In this document: one piece after another, positions 1 to 7,379 of the stretch | Layout: each line of letters starts with the position of its first letter | Numbering within the stretch: the first letter of the stretch is position 1 | DNA from: Latescibacteria bacterium UBA6620 | Lineage (GTDB): Bacteria > Latescibacterota > UBA2968 | Length of the DNA stretch: 64,000 bases | NCBI GenBank assembly: GCA_002433075.1 | Contig: DJHM01000047.1 | Span: 1-64,000 of the forward strand | Direction of reading: 5' to 3' | Program-made: the position numbers and the translations under genes | Notes under the pieces: model-generated | Database searches by the model: none | What the model saw: the letters and a program-made list of their open reading frames with translations, nothing else | Told to the model about the DNA's origin: nothing

Positions 1-150
1 CGTTTTACACCCCGCACTTTGCATTCTACACACGTTCCCCCACTGAGCCGCACCAATTCTCCCCGAACACAAATTGGGGAACCTCGCACCCTCTACAGCA
101 GTCTATGAGTGGATACAGTTTGCCAATCCACTGTCGGGGAGGGAGTGTCT

Positions 151-1494
151 ATGCGTCCAAGTTACTCTGTTCCACTTCTGTTCTTCCTTCTACTCGCTAC
201 GACGTTCGACAGTCACGCGAGGAGCGCTCGAGTCAACCAGATTCCGAACGGGAACGTGCTCAGCTGCGGGGCCTGCCACACCAACGCGAGTGGAGGGGCC
301 CCGAGGAACGCGTTCGGTCAGGCGATTGATAACGGGTTCCTGAACGGTTCGGGCGGGGGCGCCACCGTCAACTGGAACGCCCAACTCGCGGCTCTGGATT
401 CCGACGGCGATGGTGCTTCCAACGGTACCGAACTGGGCGATCCCGACGGCGACGGGAACCCCGAAGCCGGAGTCACGGTGACCAATCCGGGCGATTCGAC
501 AAGCTTCCCTCAGATTCCGAATCGGGCCCCTGTTCTGGCCTCGATTCCTGCGCAAAGTGTGCAGGAAGGCGAAGCGCTCTCCTTTGCCGTGACCGCAACG
601 GATGAGGACGGAGACACAGTCACGATCACTGCATCCGGCCTTCCTGCGGGTGCGACCTTCACGAACAACACCTTTTCCTGGACGCCCGATTTCGACGATG
701 GAGGGCAAGTCACGATTTCCTTCGCCGTGTCGGACGGTCAGCTCGACTCAAGTGCGAGTGTGACGATTACGGTCGAGAATGTGAATCAAGCGCCGAGCGT
801 TTCGGCAGTGGATCCCCAGACCGTCCTGGAGGGGGAAGCCCTGACCTTCAAGATTCCCGCGTCAGATCCCGACGACGACGGATTGACAGTGACGTCGGAC
901 AATCTGCCGGAGGGAGCTACCCTGTCCGGCGGCATGTTTGCGTGGACCCCGGAGTTCGATCAGGGCGGCCAGACATTTTCCGTCACTTTCAACGTGTCGG
1001 ATGGAGACCTGGACCAGTCCACTTCGGTCGAAATCACTGTGGAGGATGTGAATCAGCCAGCTCGCATCGACGCTTTTGAGCCGTCGGAGACACTGATTGT
1101 CTCTGGAGACGGATCGAGCCTTTCGTTCTCGGTCGTGGCGGTTGACCCGGAAGACGAAGCCCTGACGTTCGAGTGGACGTTGAACGGGATCGTGGTCGAG
1201 AGTATGACGCCGATGTTCGACCTAGAAGTCCTCGGCGAGAGGGACGATATCGTGGTGGTGACCGTCACGAGCGCAGACGGAACTTCGGCAACTCAGTCGT
1301 GGACGATTACGCGTGGACTGAAGGGGGACTTCAACGACGATGGGAGGGTAGAGTTCGGGGACTTTTTGGCATTTGCGGGCGCGTTCAACAGCACCTCCGA
1401 CGATGCCGACTGGGATCCCGTCTTCGATCTGAGTAGCGACGGGCGGGTGGACTTCACGGACTTCCTGACGTTCGTACAGTTCTTCGGTCTGTAA
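151..1494 (+). CDS. Secreted CxxCH / Ig-like / dockerin-like surface protein
   Basis: Predicted 447-aa exported protein. ATG 151 is chosen over an upstream ATG at 109 because GGGGAGGGAG sits just before it and a signal peptide (Arg-2, hydrophobic 8-18) follows directly. Residues 39-43 are CGACH, a c-type haem attachment motif. Residues of about 80-105 carry Asp/Gly-rich calcium-loop repeats of the thrombospondin-3/EF-hand kind. Two cadherin-like putative-Ig repeats (each starting near NRAPVL or NQAPSV and with a PAGATF/PEGATL turn) follow, then a third beta-rich PKD-like stretch. The last 55 residues contain two DxNxDGRVxFxDF-type loops resembling a type I dockerin, used elsewhere to dock onto cohesins or the cell surface. 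Function beyond surface attachment is not evident; haem binding by a single CxxCH is plausible but unproven. A strong terminator follows. Confidence 0.75.
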   Translation: MRPSYSVPLLFFLLLATTFDSHARSARVNQIPNGNVLSCGACHTNASGGAPRNAFGQAIDNGFLNGSGGGATVNWNAQLAALDSDGDGASNGTELGDPDGDGNPEAGVTVTNPGDSTSFPQIPNRAPVLASIPAQSVQEGEALSFAVTATDEDGDTVTITASGLPAGATFTNNTFSWTPDFDDGGQVTISFAVSDGQLDSSASVTITVENVNQAPSVSAVDPQTVLEGEALTFKIPASDPDDDGLTVTSDNLPEGATLSGGMFAWTPEFDQGGQTFSVTFNVSDGDLDQSTSVEITVEDVNQPARIDAFEPSETLIVSGDGSSLSFSVVAVDPEDEALTFEWTLNGIVVESMTPMFDLEVLGERDDIVVVTVTSADGTSATQSWTITRGLKGDFNDDGRVEFGDFLAFAGAFNSTSDDADWDPVFDLSSDGRVDFTDFLTFVQFFGL

Positions 1495-1517
1495 ACGCAT
1501 CGATCACCGAACCAGTG

Positions 1518-1553
1518 GGCCCCCGATCTTCGGATCGGGGGCCTTCTTCTTTA
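1518..1553 (+). terminator. Rho-independent terminator after the dockerin-like gene
   Basis: An 11-bp perfect GC-rich stem (1518-1528 with 1533-1543) closes a TTCG tetraloop and is followed by a TTCTTCTTT tract. It separates the secreted protein gene from the sigma-factor gene. Confidence 0.9.
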
Positions 1554-1592
1554 GAGAAGACCCATATCGCGTCAGGTCTCACGTAGCGGGAT

Positions 1593-1608
1593 GTTACAGT
1601 CTGTTACA
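1593..1608 (+). promoter_or_regulatory. Direct-repeat operator GTTACA-N4-GTTACA
   Basis: GTTACA at 1593-1598 is repeated at 1603-1608, exactly one helical turn apart, about 90 bp before the ECF sigma gene. The same TTACA-N5-TTACA pattern occurs at 5985-5999 and 6552-6566. Direct repeats of this spacing are the usual sites of OmpR-family dimers; the RstA and CpxR boxes of enterobacteria have a similar layout. Assignment to the regulator at 2352-3044 is inference. Confidence 0.5.
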
Positions 1609-1695
1609 ATCGGGCACATTCCTCCTACATACAGGGCGGCCCGGATGCGTTAAGCTCGTTTGCCGCCGGACAAGACCCTTTGGGAGGATGCGAGC

Positions 1696-2259
1696 GTGGC
1701 CGCGATTGCCGAAATGTTACCCGTCAAAACCGACTTCGACGACTTCGATGCCTTGGTGTCTGAGTATCGTCCACGCGTGGTGCGTCTGGCGGCTCGGTTT
1801 ACCGATGATGCTGACGAGGCGGAAGACATCGCTCAAGAGACTTTCTTCAAGGCCTACAGGGCGAAGGCAGGCTTTCAGGGCGACGCCGACATCTACACCT
1901 GGCTTCATCGGATTGCGCTGAACTGCTGCAAGGATTGGGCGAAACGTGCGCACCGCCGCCTGACCGAATCTCGCGACCCCGGCTGGTGGTCTCAGCAGGA
2001 TGCGCTCGGAGTGGGGACGGGCCGTATCGAACCGACGGATGCGGGGGTCGAACGCAGGGACACCTCCCGAGCGCTGTCGGACGCGTTGACTGAGATTCAT
2101 CCAGACCTGCGCCGAACGTTCGAGTTGGCAGAGTTCGAAGAACTCACGTATGACGAGATCAGTCGGACCTTGAACTGCTCTGTCGGAACGGTTAAATCCC
2201 GAGTTTTCCGAGCACGGCGTCGGGTGAGGGTTGCGCTGGAAGCTCGAGGGATCCAGTGA
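1696..2259 (+). CDS. ECF-type RNA polymerase sigma factor
   Basis: A 187-aa sigma-70 family protein of the extracytoplasmic-function type. Region 2 is clear (DEAEDIAQETFFKAYRA and the TWLHRIALN core) and region 4 has the helix-turn-helix LTYDEISRTLNCSVGTVKSR. GTG 1696 is preferred because GGGAGG lies 8 nt upstream; an earlier TTG at 1660 lacks such a site. It would redirect RNA polymerase to envelope or stress promoters. No anti-sigma factor is adjacent. Its TGA overlaps a GTG in the next frame, but the following regulator most likely starts further in at 2352. A TTACA direct repeat upstream suggests control by the neighbouring two-component system. Confidence 0.9.
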   Translation: MAAIAEMLPVKTDFDDFDALVSEYRPRVVRLAARFTDDADEAEDIAQETFFKAYRAKAGFQGDADIYTWLHRIALNCCKDWAKRAHRRLTESRDPGWWSQQDALGVGTGRIEPTDAGVERRDTSRALSDALTEIHPDLRRTFELAEFEELTYDEISRTLNCSVGTVKSRVFRARRRVRVALEARGIQ

Positions 2260-2351
2260 GTGTGTCAGACTCTTGCACCGTGTCCGTGGTCCGTCCTACC
2301 TTACAGAACACGCTCGCTTCCGGGGTCCCTGGCGCAACGGAGAGTATCGAG

Positions 2352-3044
2352 ATGCAGACGATCGTGCTCGTCGAAGACGATCTGGAATTGGCGGAGTTGA
2401 CGAAGGAACGGCTTGAACGAGAAGGATTCTCGGTCCAGCACGAAGAGAACGGCGAGGCCGGTCGTGACGCCATCGTCGACGCTCAGCCAGACCTTGTCGT
2501 TCTCGATATTATGCTGCCGGGAATCGATGGATTCGAAGTCTGCTGTCAGGTGCGTCCACAGTACGTGGGACCGATCCTGATCCTGACCGCGCGCGACGAA
2601 GACCTGGATGAGATCCTGGGGCTGGAACTCGGAGCTGACGATTTTGTAACCAAGCCCGTCAAGCCCCGGCTTCTGCTTGCCAGAATCCGGGCGCTGCTCC
2701 GACGCACTCGAATGGAGCCCGTGCAGCAAGCACACGACTCGGTACACATCGGGAGTTTGAGTGTCGATGCCAGTCGACGGGAGGCTCAGGTCGAAGGAAG
2801 GGAGATCGACCTGACAACGACGGAGTTCGATCTCTTGTGGTACCTGGCGACGCACGCTGGGGAGGTGGTCAGTCGTCAGGATATCTACCAGGGCCTTTTT
2901 CAGTATGACTACGACGGTCTGGATCGGAGTGTGGACGTCTACATTTCTCGGCTTCGAAACAGGCTTGGCGATCAGCCGTCGTCGCCGCACTACATCAAGA
3001 CGGTCCGAGGAGTTGGATATCTGATGGCTGGAGAAAAAAAGTGA
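2352..3044 (+). CDS. OmpR-family response regulator
   Basis: A 230-aa two-component regulator. Residues 1-120 form a receiver with the acidic pair D9/D10, phospho-acceptor D52 in VVLDIMLPG, T79 and K101. Residues of about 135-228 form a winged-helix DNA-binding domain (LTTTEFDLLWYLATHAGEVV, then SVDVYISRLRNRL and IKTVRGVGYLM). ATG 2352 has GGAGAG 7 nt upstream and begins exactly at the receiver, so it is preferred over an overlapping GTG at 2256. The histidine kinase follows after 41 nt. The domain layout resembles RstA/CpxR. The TTACA direct repeats in this block are its likely targets. Confidence 0.95.
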   Translation: MQTIVLVEDDLELAELTKERLEREGFSVQHEENGEAGRDAIVDAQPDLVVLDIMLPGIDGFEVCCQVRPQYVGPILILTARDEDLDEILGLELGADDFVTKPVKPRLLLARIRALLRRTRMEPVQQAHDSVHIGSLSVDASRREAQVEGREIDLTTTEFDLLWYLATHAGEVVSRQDIYQGLFQYDYDGLDRSVDVYISRLRNRLGDQPSSPHYIKTVRGVGYLMAGEKK

Positions 3045-3085
3045 ACCGGTGACCGTTTCTCAGGGCGGACAATCACTGATCTCGT

Positions 3086-4528
3086 ATGAGACGACTTTTC
3101 GTCAGGGTTTATCTCGGTATCGCCGTCGTTCTGCTGGTCGGGACGTCGGCGACTGTGTATTTGCTCCGAATGGGCTTCGAGTCCACCCGTCGGCAGGGCT
3201 TCGAGGATCGGCTGATTCAGTCTGCCACGATCTTGAGGGATCGGATCGAACTGAGCGATCCTGACTCCGTTCGTATGGCGCTTCGGGAGTTCGGGCGAGC
3301 GACCCGTATGCGCGTGTCACGAGTGCCCGTGTCGGATCTGATGTCCGAGTTCGTGTCACGTCTGGACGAAGGGGACATTTTCGTCGAGTGGGATGGGTGG
3401 GACCGGCCGAGGGTTTACGTCGCACGCACCGAATCGGTGGCGTTCATCGCTGAACTGGGATGGGGCCGTCGGTCCGGACAATGGCGTGGTGGTCGAGATC
3501 GGTTCAGGTCGAGCCGGGACAGCACGAGACGAGACCGGGACCGGTCGCCTCCTCGTTCGTCGTTCGGCCTGCCGGATGGTCGGCCCCCCTGGCCGGGATC
3601 GACGTTCGATAGCTTGCGATTCGACCGATCCTCGGCGTCGAGCATCTTCGTGCTGGGGATTCTGGGCATCTCGGTCCTGCTGGTGGGGCCCGCGATCTAC
3701 TTCCTGATCCGTCCGATGGAGAAACGTGTGGCCGAACTTTCGGTTGCTGCCGAACGATTCGGGGCGGGAGAGCTCGATACGCGGGCCGATCCGGTCAAGG
3801 ATGACGCACTGGGAGACCTGACGTCGACGTTCAACACGATGGCCGACCAGATTATGCGCCTGGTTGAGGGCCAGAGAGAGCTTCTGCGGGGTGTCTCGCA
3901 CGAGCTGAGAACGCCGCTGGCCAGACTGTTTTTTATACTCGACGACGCGGAATCTGCCGAGACGCCTGAAGAGAAGGATATACAGATAGGAAAGATTCAG
4001 CATACGCTGGCCGAAATGAACGATCTGGTCGAGGAACTCCTCACGTTCGTGCGCCTCGATTCGGACCAGGTCGAAAGTATGATGAAGTCGGTGTCTGTGT
4101 CCGAGGTGTTCGACGAGGTCGTAGCGACGGCCACAGATCTGCGATCGGAAATCTCTATCGAGGTCGCGATCGAATGTGGGGAAGTTCGAGCGATTTCACG
4201 TTACTTCAAGAGAGCGGTGCTGAATCTGGTGACGAACGCGGTACGGCACGCGGAGTCGAAGGTTCTGCTGTCGTGTTCAAAGTCGGACGATCTTGTCGTG
4301 GTCCGGGTCGAGGACGATGGTCCTGGCGTGCCGGAGGATGTCCGATCCCAGATCTTCGAGCCCTTCGCGAGGGCGGACACGAGTCGGAGCCCAAGGATCG
4401 GCGGCGTCGGTCTCGGCCTCGCGATCGTCAAGCGGATTACGGATCTGCACGGGGGGCGTGTGGGAGTGGATATCGGACCGCTTGGAGGTGCAAGATTCAG
4501 CCTGGAATTCCCGGATTCGGCGAAATAG
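3086..4528 (+). CDS. HAMP-domain sensor histidine kinase
   Basis: A 480-aa inner-membrane kinase paired with the upstream regulator. Transmembrane segment 1 is at about residues 8-27, followed by a periplasmic sensor of about 160 residues that is unusually rich in Arg/Ser/Pro near residues 125-175. Segment 2 is at about 188-210, then a HAMP linker. H272 in GVSHELRTPLARL is the phospho-acceptor. The catalytic domain shows the N-box (NLVTNAVRHA), DDGPGVP and GVGLGLAIVKRI. The RTPLARL form of the H-box is typical of RstB/CpxA-type kinases. With Spy/CpxP-like genes immediately downstream, an envelope-stress role is inferred. Confidence 0.93.
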   Translation: MRRLFVRVYLGIAVVLLVGTSATVYLLRMGFESTRRQGFEDRLIQSATILRDRIELSDPDSVRMALREFGRATRMRVSRVPVSDLMSEFVSRLDEGDIFVEWDGWDRPRVYVARTESVAFIAELGWGRRSGQWRGGRDRFRSSRDSTRRDRDRSPPRSSFGLPDGRPPWPGSTFDSLRFDRSSASSIFVLGILGISVLLVGPAIYFLIRPMEKRVAELSVAAERFGAGELDTRADPVKDDALGDLTSTFNTMADQIMRLVEGQRELLRGVSHELRTPLARLFFILDDAESAETPEEKDIQIGKIQHTLAEMNDLVEELLTFVRLDSDQVESMMKSVSVSEVFDEVVATATDLRSEISIEVAIECGEVRAISRYFKRAVLNLVTNAVRHAESKVLLSCSKSDDLVVVRVEDDGPGVPEDVRSQIFEPFARADTSRSPRIGGVGLGLAIVKRITDLHGGRVGVDIGPLGGARFSLEFPDSAK

Positions 4529-4593
4529 GGTTGCTTCAATCCACGCGACCGGCGATGTCTCTGCCGAGTCGCATCGTGGAAGGAGAGAGGGTG

Positions 4594-4992
4594 ATGCGAC
4601 GATGGATGCGTATTCTGAGTTTCCTCGCGATCGTGATCGCGGGGGTGGCGGACACGGTCGAGGCTCAGCCAGGAGGTCGAGGGGGCCGTGGGGGAAGAGG
4701 TGGTGTGAGTCCCGAGCAGATTCTGGGCATCGCAGCGTTTGACGCCAAAGCCGCGGTGACGGACCAGCAGCTCATCCGCTTGCGGAACACGCTGAAACCG
4801 ATCCGTAAGCGTCAGCAGGAACTGATGGCGAGCGTGAGAAGCGGCGAACGTGACTTTGGTGACGTGCGTGATGATATGATGGCGTTGCGGGGGGAAGCGA
4901 TCGGCGCAGTTTCGAGCGTCCTGTCGGAGGCCCAGGTCGAAACGATCAAGCAACGGATGCAACGTCAGGGACGCGGCGGGCGAGGTGGATGA
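4594..4992 (+). CDS. Small exported Spy/CpxP-like protein, Gly/Arg-rich
   Basis: A 132-aa predicted periplasmic protein. ATG 4594 follows AAGGAG at a spacing of 8 nt; GTG 4591 is possible. Residues 1-24 form a signal peptide ending VEAQ. After a GGRGGRGGRGG linker comes an alpha-helical body with spaced glutamine/arginine heptads, and the C-terminus is again RGGRGG. Two degenerate LTxxQ-like helices (VTDQQLIRL near residue 58, LSEAQVETI near 114) recall the Spy/CpxP/ZraP family of envelope chaperones and metal-responsive proteins. It lies directly after the histidine kinase, the place CpxP-type genes often occupy. The exact family is uncertain. Confidence 0.65.
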   Translation: MRRWMRILSFLAIVIAGVADTVEAQPGGRGGRGGRGGVSPEQILGIAAFDAKAAVTDQQLIRLRNTLKPIRKRQQELMASVRSGERDFGDVRDDMMALRGEAIGAVSSVLSEAQVETIKQRMQRQGRGGRGG

Positions 4993-5014
4993 GGAACGCC
5001 TGTTCTTAAAAGTT

Positions 5015-5079
5015 GGTCGTGGCACATAACTTGGTTCGGTATAGAAAACCGCCAATGATCCTGGCGGAAAACCACGACC
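5015..5079 (+). promoter_or_regulatory. Nested inverted repeats upstream of the 5142 gene
   Basis: GGTCGTGG (5015-5022) pairs perfectly with CCACGACC (5072-5079), enclosing a second hairpin CCGCCA (5049-5054) / TGGCGG (5062-5067). There is no T-tract, so it is not an ordinary terminator. It may be a structured leader or processing site; function is not known. Confidence 0.35.
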
Positions 5080-5141
5080 GAAATTGTCGTCTGGAAGCTA
5101 TATCTGTCGATCGGCTGCCTCACCCAGGGGAGGGAAGGAGG

Positions 5142-5891
5142 ATGGTTGTGACACGCTCCGCTCGTCTATGTTCGGCAATCGCGATTCTTGTGGCGTCGAC
5201 CGCCATAGAAGCAGGAGCCACCAGTGGGTCTCGCGCCCACGCATACAAGCGACCCGACGGCCGACATCTTTTCCCCGTGCGAGATATGCGTCGATCCAGA
5301 CTGGAAGTCCGGCATAGGGCGGGAGATCTCTCCTCCTATTCGAATCGATTCGCTTTTCGTGTTCGCTCGGGCCCTGCTGTTCGTTCTACTCCTGCGACCG
5401 CGATTTCGCTGCATCTGGGCCGTGCTCACGTTCTCAAGCCTCGGCGATCGGTCTATCGACCCCAACGTCATCTGTCGCTACGTCTACCCGTAGGAGCTGT
5501 CGTACCTGTCCTGCCGGTCGACTATCGAACAAATACGATTCAGTCAACCTACTACTACGTCGGTACCGACTGTTACATCGATGATCCAGTTGGCTATCGG
5601 GTCGTGGACCCGCCCGGGTTGGTGTCGCTCGCCGTATTGCCTCCAGGGCTCGAAGTGGTCGCCCCGGGTAACGACCCGGTCTACTATGTTGACGGGCGAT
5701 TCTATCGGTACGACGAACACAGCGGGCGCTATGTCCAGGTTGCCGTAAGACCGGATTGGACGGTGTCCGCCCTGCCTCCCGGATTCGAGGTCCTGCAGTA
5801 CAAAGGCGATCCCATTTACCGTGTGGGTGAAGCCTATTTCCGCTTCGACGACCTGACCGAAAGATATTTGGTTGTTCTGGCTTCCCGTTAA
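5142..5891 (+). CDS. Exported protein with repeated PPG-x-Tyr modules (DUF6515-like)
   Basis: A 249-aa exported protein. ATG 5142 is preceded by GGAAGGAGG; a signal peptide spans residues 1-27. An Arg/His-rich linker follows. The C-terminal 130 residues contain two tandem modules of the form LPPGxEVv-x-DPVYyvdgrfYRYDe-x-GRYvqV, resembling the DUF6515-type modules of periplasmic or surface proteins in which a proline turn precedes a tyrosine-rich strand pair. Function is not established. It sits inside the stress-sensing block and ends at a terminator-like hairpin, so it is probably transcribed alone or from the upstream promoter. Confidence 0.65.
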   Translation: MVVTRSARLCSAIAILVASTAIEAGATSGSRAHAYKRPDGRHLFPVRDMRRSRLEVRHRAGDLSSYSNRFAFRVRSGPAVRSTPATAISLHLGRAHVLKPRRSVYRPQRHLSLRLPVGAVVPVLPVDYRTNTIQSTYYYVGTDCYIDDPVGYRVVDPPGLVSLAVLPPGLEVVAPGNDPVYYVDGRFYRYDEHSGRYVQVAVRPDWTVSALPPGFEVLQYKGDPIYRVGEAYFRFDDLTERYLVVLASR

Positions 5892-5915
5892 CGACTTCCC
5901 GAACTAGAGAATCCG

Positions 5916-5949
5916 GGCCCCGACGTGGTTTTCGCGCCGGGGTCTTTCT
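5916..5949 (+). terminator. Probable terminator after the DUF6515-like gene
   Basis: An imperfect GC stem (about 5917-5925 with 5935-5943, one mismatch) with a TGGTTTTCG loop is followed by TCTTTCT. It ends the gene at 5142-5891. Confidence 0.65.
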
Positions 5950-5983
5950 GTTGGCCACCAGACCTGGATCACCTGGATGACGT

Positions 5984-5999
5984 GTTACACAGTCTTACA
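5984..5999 (+). promoter_or_regulatory. Direct-repeat operator TTACA-N5-TTACA upstream of the STAS gene
   Basis: GTTACA (5984-5989) and CTTACA (5994-5999) repeat with a 10-bp period, followed by ATAAA. A third, degenerate pair (TTACA 6033-6037 and TCACA 6042-6046) lies nearer the gene. It matches the sites at 1594-1608 and 6552-6566. Confidence 0.5.
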
Positions 6000-6078
6000 A
6001 TAAACTGGCAACCCGAGTCTGGCTCTGGCGTTTTACAAGAGTCACAGAGATGGATTTCGTCCCACAAGGGAGAGGGAA

Positions 6079-6441
6079 ATGGAGCTGATCACGTCCTATC
6101 GGGATACCATCGTGGAGGGAGAGATCGTCGAGACGACGGTCTTGACTCCCGTGGGTTCACCTTCCAGTGTGCTCGTGTCAGAAGAGCTGCGGTGCTCGCT
6201 GCAGGAAGCCCATACGGGTTGCGTGAGTGTGGATCTCAGTCGGCTGCGCTGGTTGAGCGCAAAACTGATTTCGGCCCTGGTCCAGGGGATCGAGGCATTG
6301 AGACGACGTGGTGTGGCGGTTTCCGTCTTGGGGCTGAACGATCGCCATACGCGTGTGCTGGGTGCAACCGGTCTCTCAGCAGTGCTGGACAGGTCCGGGG
6401 CACTCTGCAGATCTCCTGGTGTCCTGGCGATGCCGGTCTGA
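6079..6441 (+). CDS. STAS-domain protein (anti-anti-sigma factor-like)
   Basis: A 120-aa single-domain STAS protein. The beta-strand/helix signature is VSVDLSRLRWLSAKLISALVQ (residues of about 49-69) followed by GVAVSVLGLN and the IL-x-GL/Lxx end. In anti-anti-sigma factors of the SpoIIAA/RsbV group this region carries the phosphorylated serine in D-S-S-G; here the sequence is L-S-A-K, so the exact phosphosite is unclear. Such proteins bind an anti-sigma kinase and release the sigma factor. A SpoIIE-type phosphatase occurs 40 kb away at 46622. Start ATG 6079 has GGGAGAGGG upstream. Confidence 0.8.
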   Translation: MELITSYRDTIVEGEIVETTVLTPVGSPSSVLVSEELRCSLQEAHTGCVSVDLSRLRWLSAKLISALVQGIEALRRRGVAVSVLGLNDRHTRVLGATGLSAVLDRSGALCRSPGVLAMPV

Positions 6442-6509
6442 TTCGCTCCAGAGTTCGAATGTGGCGGGCATCTTCTTGGCGGAAGCGAGCCCGGTGGTTT
6501 CGATTGAGG

Positions 6510-6553
6510 CGCGGAACCACTGCCCTGTGGGCTGGAGTTCCGCGTTCTTTTTT
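6510..6553 (+). terminator. Terminator after the STAS gene, T-tract shared with an operator
   Basis: CGCGGAAC (6510-6517) pairs with GTTCCGCG (6537-6544) and TTCTTTTTT follows. The last T residues also form the start of the TTACA direct repeat at 6552, so transcription end and the next control site abut. Confidence 0.85.
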
Positions 6554-6566
6554 ACACGCCTTTACA
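6552..6566 (+). promoter_or_regulatory. Direct-repeat operator TTACA-N5-TTACA upstream of the 6764 gene
   Basis: TTACA at 6552-6556 and 6562-6566, 10-bp period, about 200 bp before the EF-hand/LTxxQ-like gene. It is the third copy of this pattern in the block. Confidence 0.5.
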
Positions 6567-6763
6567 AAACGCTCACCAACCCTCAACAGACTTCGGAGGT
6601 CATCGGGAGTATCGTTTAGCCAGGAGGGACGGAGCTCGGAGAAGCCTCGTTCACAGCCTATTACGCTCGATTAACACAACTCGAACAACCCGGAATGGCG
6701 CCAGGCGTCAAAGAGACAGCCGGGCAACGAAAAGCCTGCCGACCAACAGTAGGAGGTTGAAAG

Positions 6764-7318
6764 ATGAAAAAGTGGATTGCAGTCGGAACACTGGTGTTCG
6801 CGTTCACGGCCGCTGATCAGGCCTACGCGCAGGCCGATGTTTTCGTAGATGAAAACGGCAACGGGATCGATGACACGGAAGAGGTCCGGCATCGATTCGG
6901 TCGCCGCGGAATGTTCGGCATCGTTTCCCTGCTGACGGATGAGCAGAAGGCGTCCCTTTCCGCCGAGATCGAGGCCCTGAAGGCTTCCGATGCGACGCGA
7001 GAGGAAATCCGAGACGCCGTCCACGCATCGCTCGAGGGATGCGGGATCGATCTTCCCACGGCGCGACTGGAGCTGCGATACGGCGAGGTGTTGAGCGAAG
7101 ACCAGATCGCCCACCTGGCCGGTACGCTCGAAGGCCTCCACGAGGCGGGCGCGAGCCGTGAAGACGTGCGAGCGGCGGTTGACGCCAAATTCGAGGAGTT
7201 CGGCGTCGAACGGCCGTCCTTCGCTGGACGCGGTGGTAAGGGATTCGGGCGTCGAGGGCGGATGGGTGGCCGACACGACGCTCCTGCGGACGGTGCTGCG
7301 ACCGAGGATGCCAACTGA
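6764..7318 (+). CDS. Exported acidic helical protein with EF-hand-like loop
   Basis: A 184-aa protein with a signal peptide (residues 1-23, cleavage near AYAQ). DVFVDENGNGIDD near residue 26 is an EF-hand-like calcium loop. Two helical repeats follow, each with an LTxxQ-like entry (LLTDEQKASL, VLSEDQIAHL) and an ASREDVRAAV-type helix, then a Gly/Arg/His-rich tail (GRGGKGFGRRGRMGGRH). This resembles the Spy/CpxP-like proteins nearby, with likely metal binding. A good AGGAGG precedes ATG 6764. It is followed by a hairpin and the outer-membrane barrel gene, probably in one transcript. Confidence 0.7.
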   Translation: MKKWIAVGTLVFAFTAADQAYAQADVFVDENGNGIDDTEEVRHRFGRRGMFGIVSLLTDEQKASLSAEIEALKASDATREEIRDAVHASLEGCGIDLPTARLELRYGEVLSEDQIAHLAGTLEGLHEAGASREDVRAAVDAKFEEFGVERPSFAGRGGKGFGRRGRMGGRHDAPADGAATEDAN

Positions 7319-7328
7319 GGAATGGGTC

Positions 7329-7359
7329 GTAGAGGGAGGACCTCGTGTCCTCCCTCTAC
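7329..7359 (+). other. Intercistronic 12-bp hairpin
   Basis: A perfect 12-bp inverted repeat (7329-7340 with 7348-7359, 7-nt loop) lies between the genes at 6764 and 7380. No T-tract follows. Its left arm contains GGGAGGA, a Shine-Dalgarno-like sequence locked in the stem. It could stabilise or attenuate the message. Confidence 0.5.
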
Positions 7360-7379
7360 AACCCTTGGGAGGGATTACC

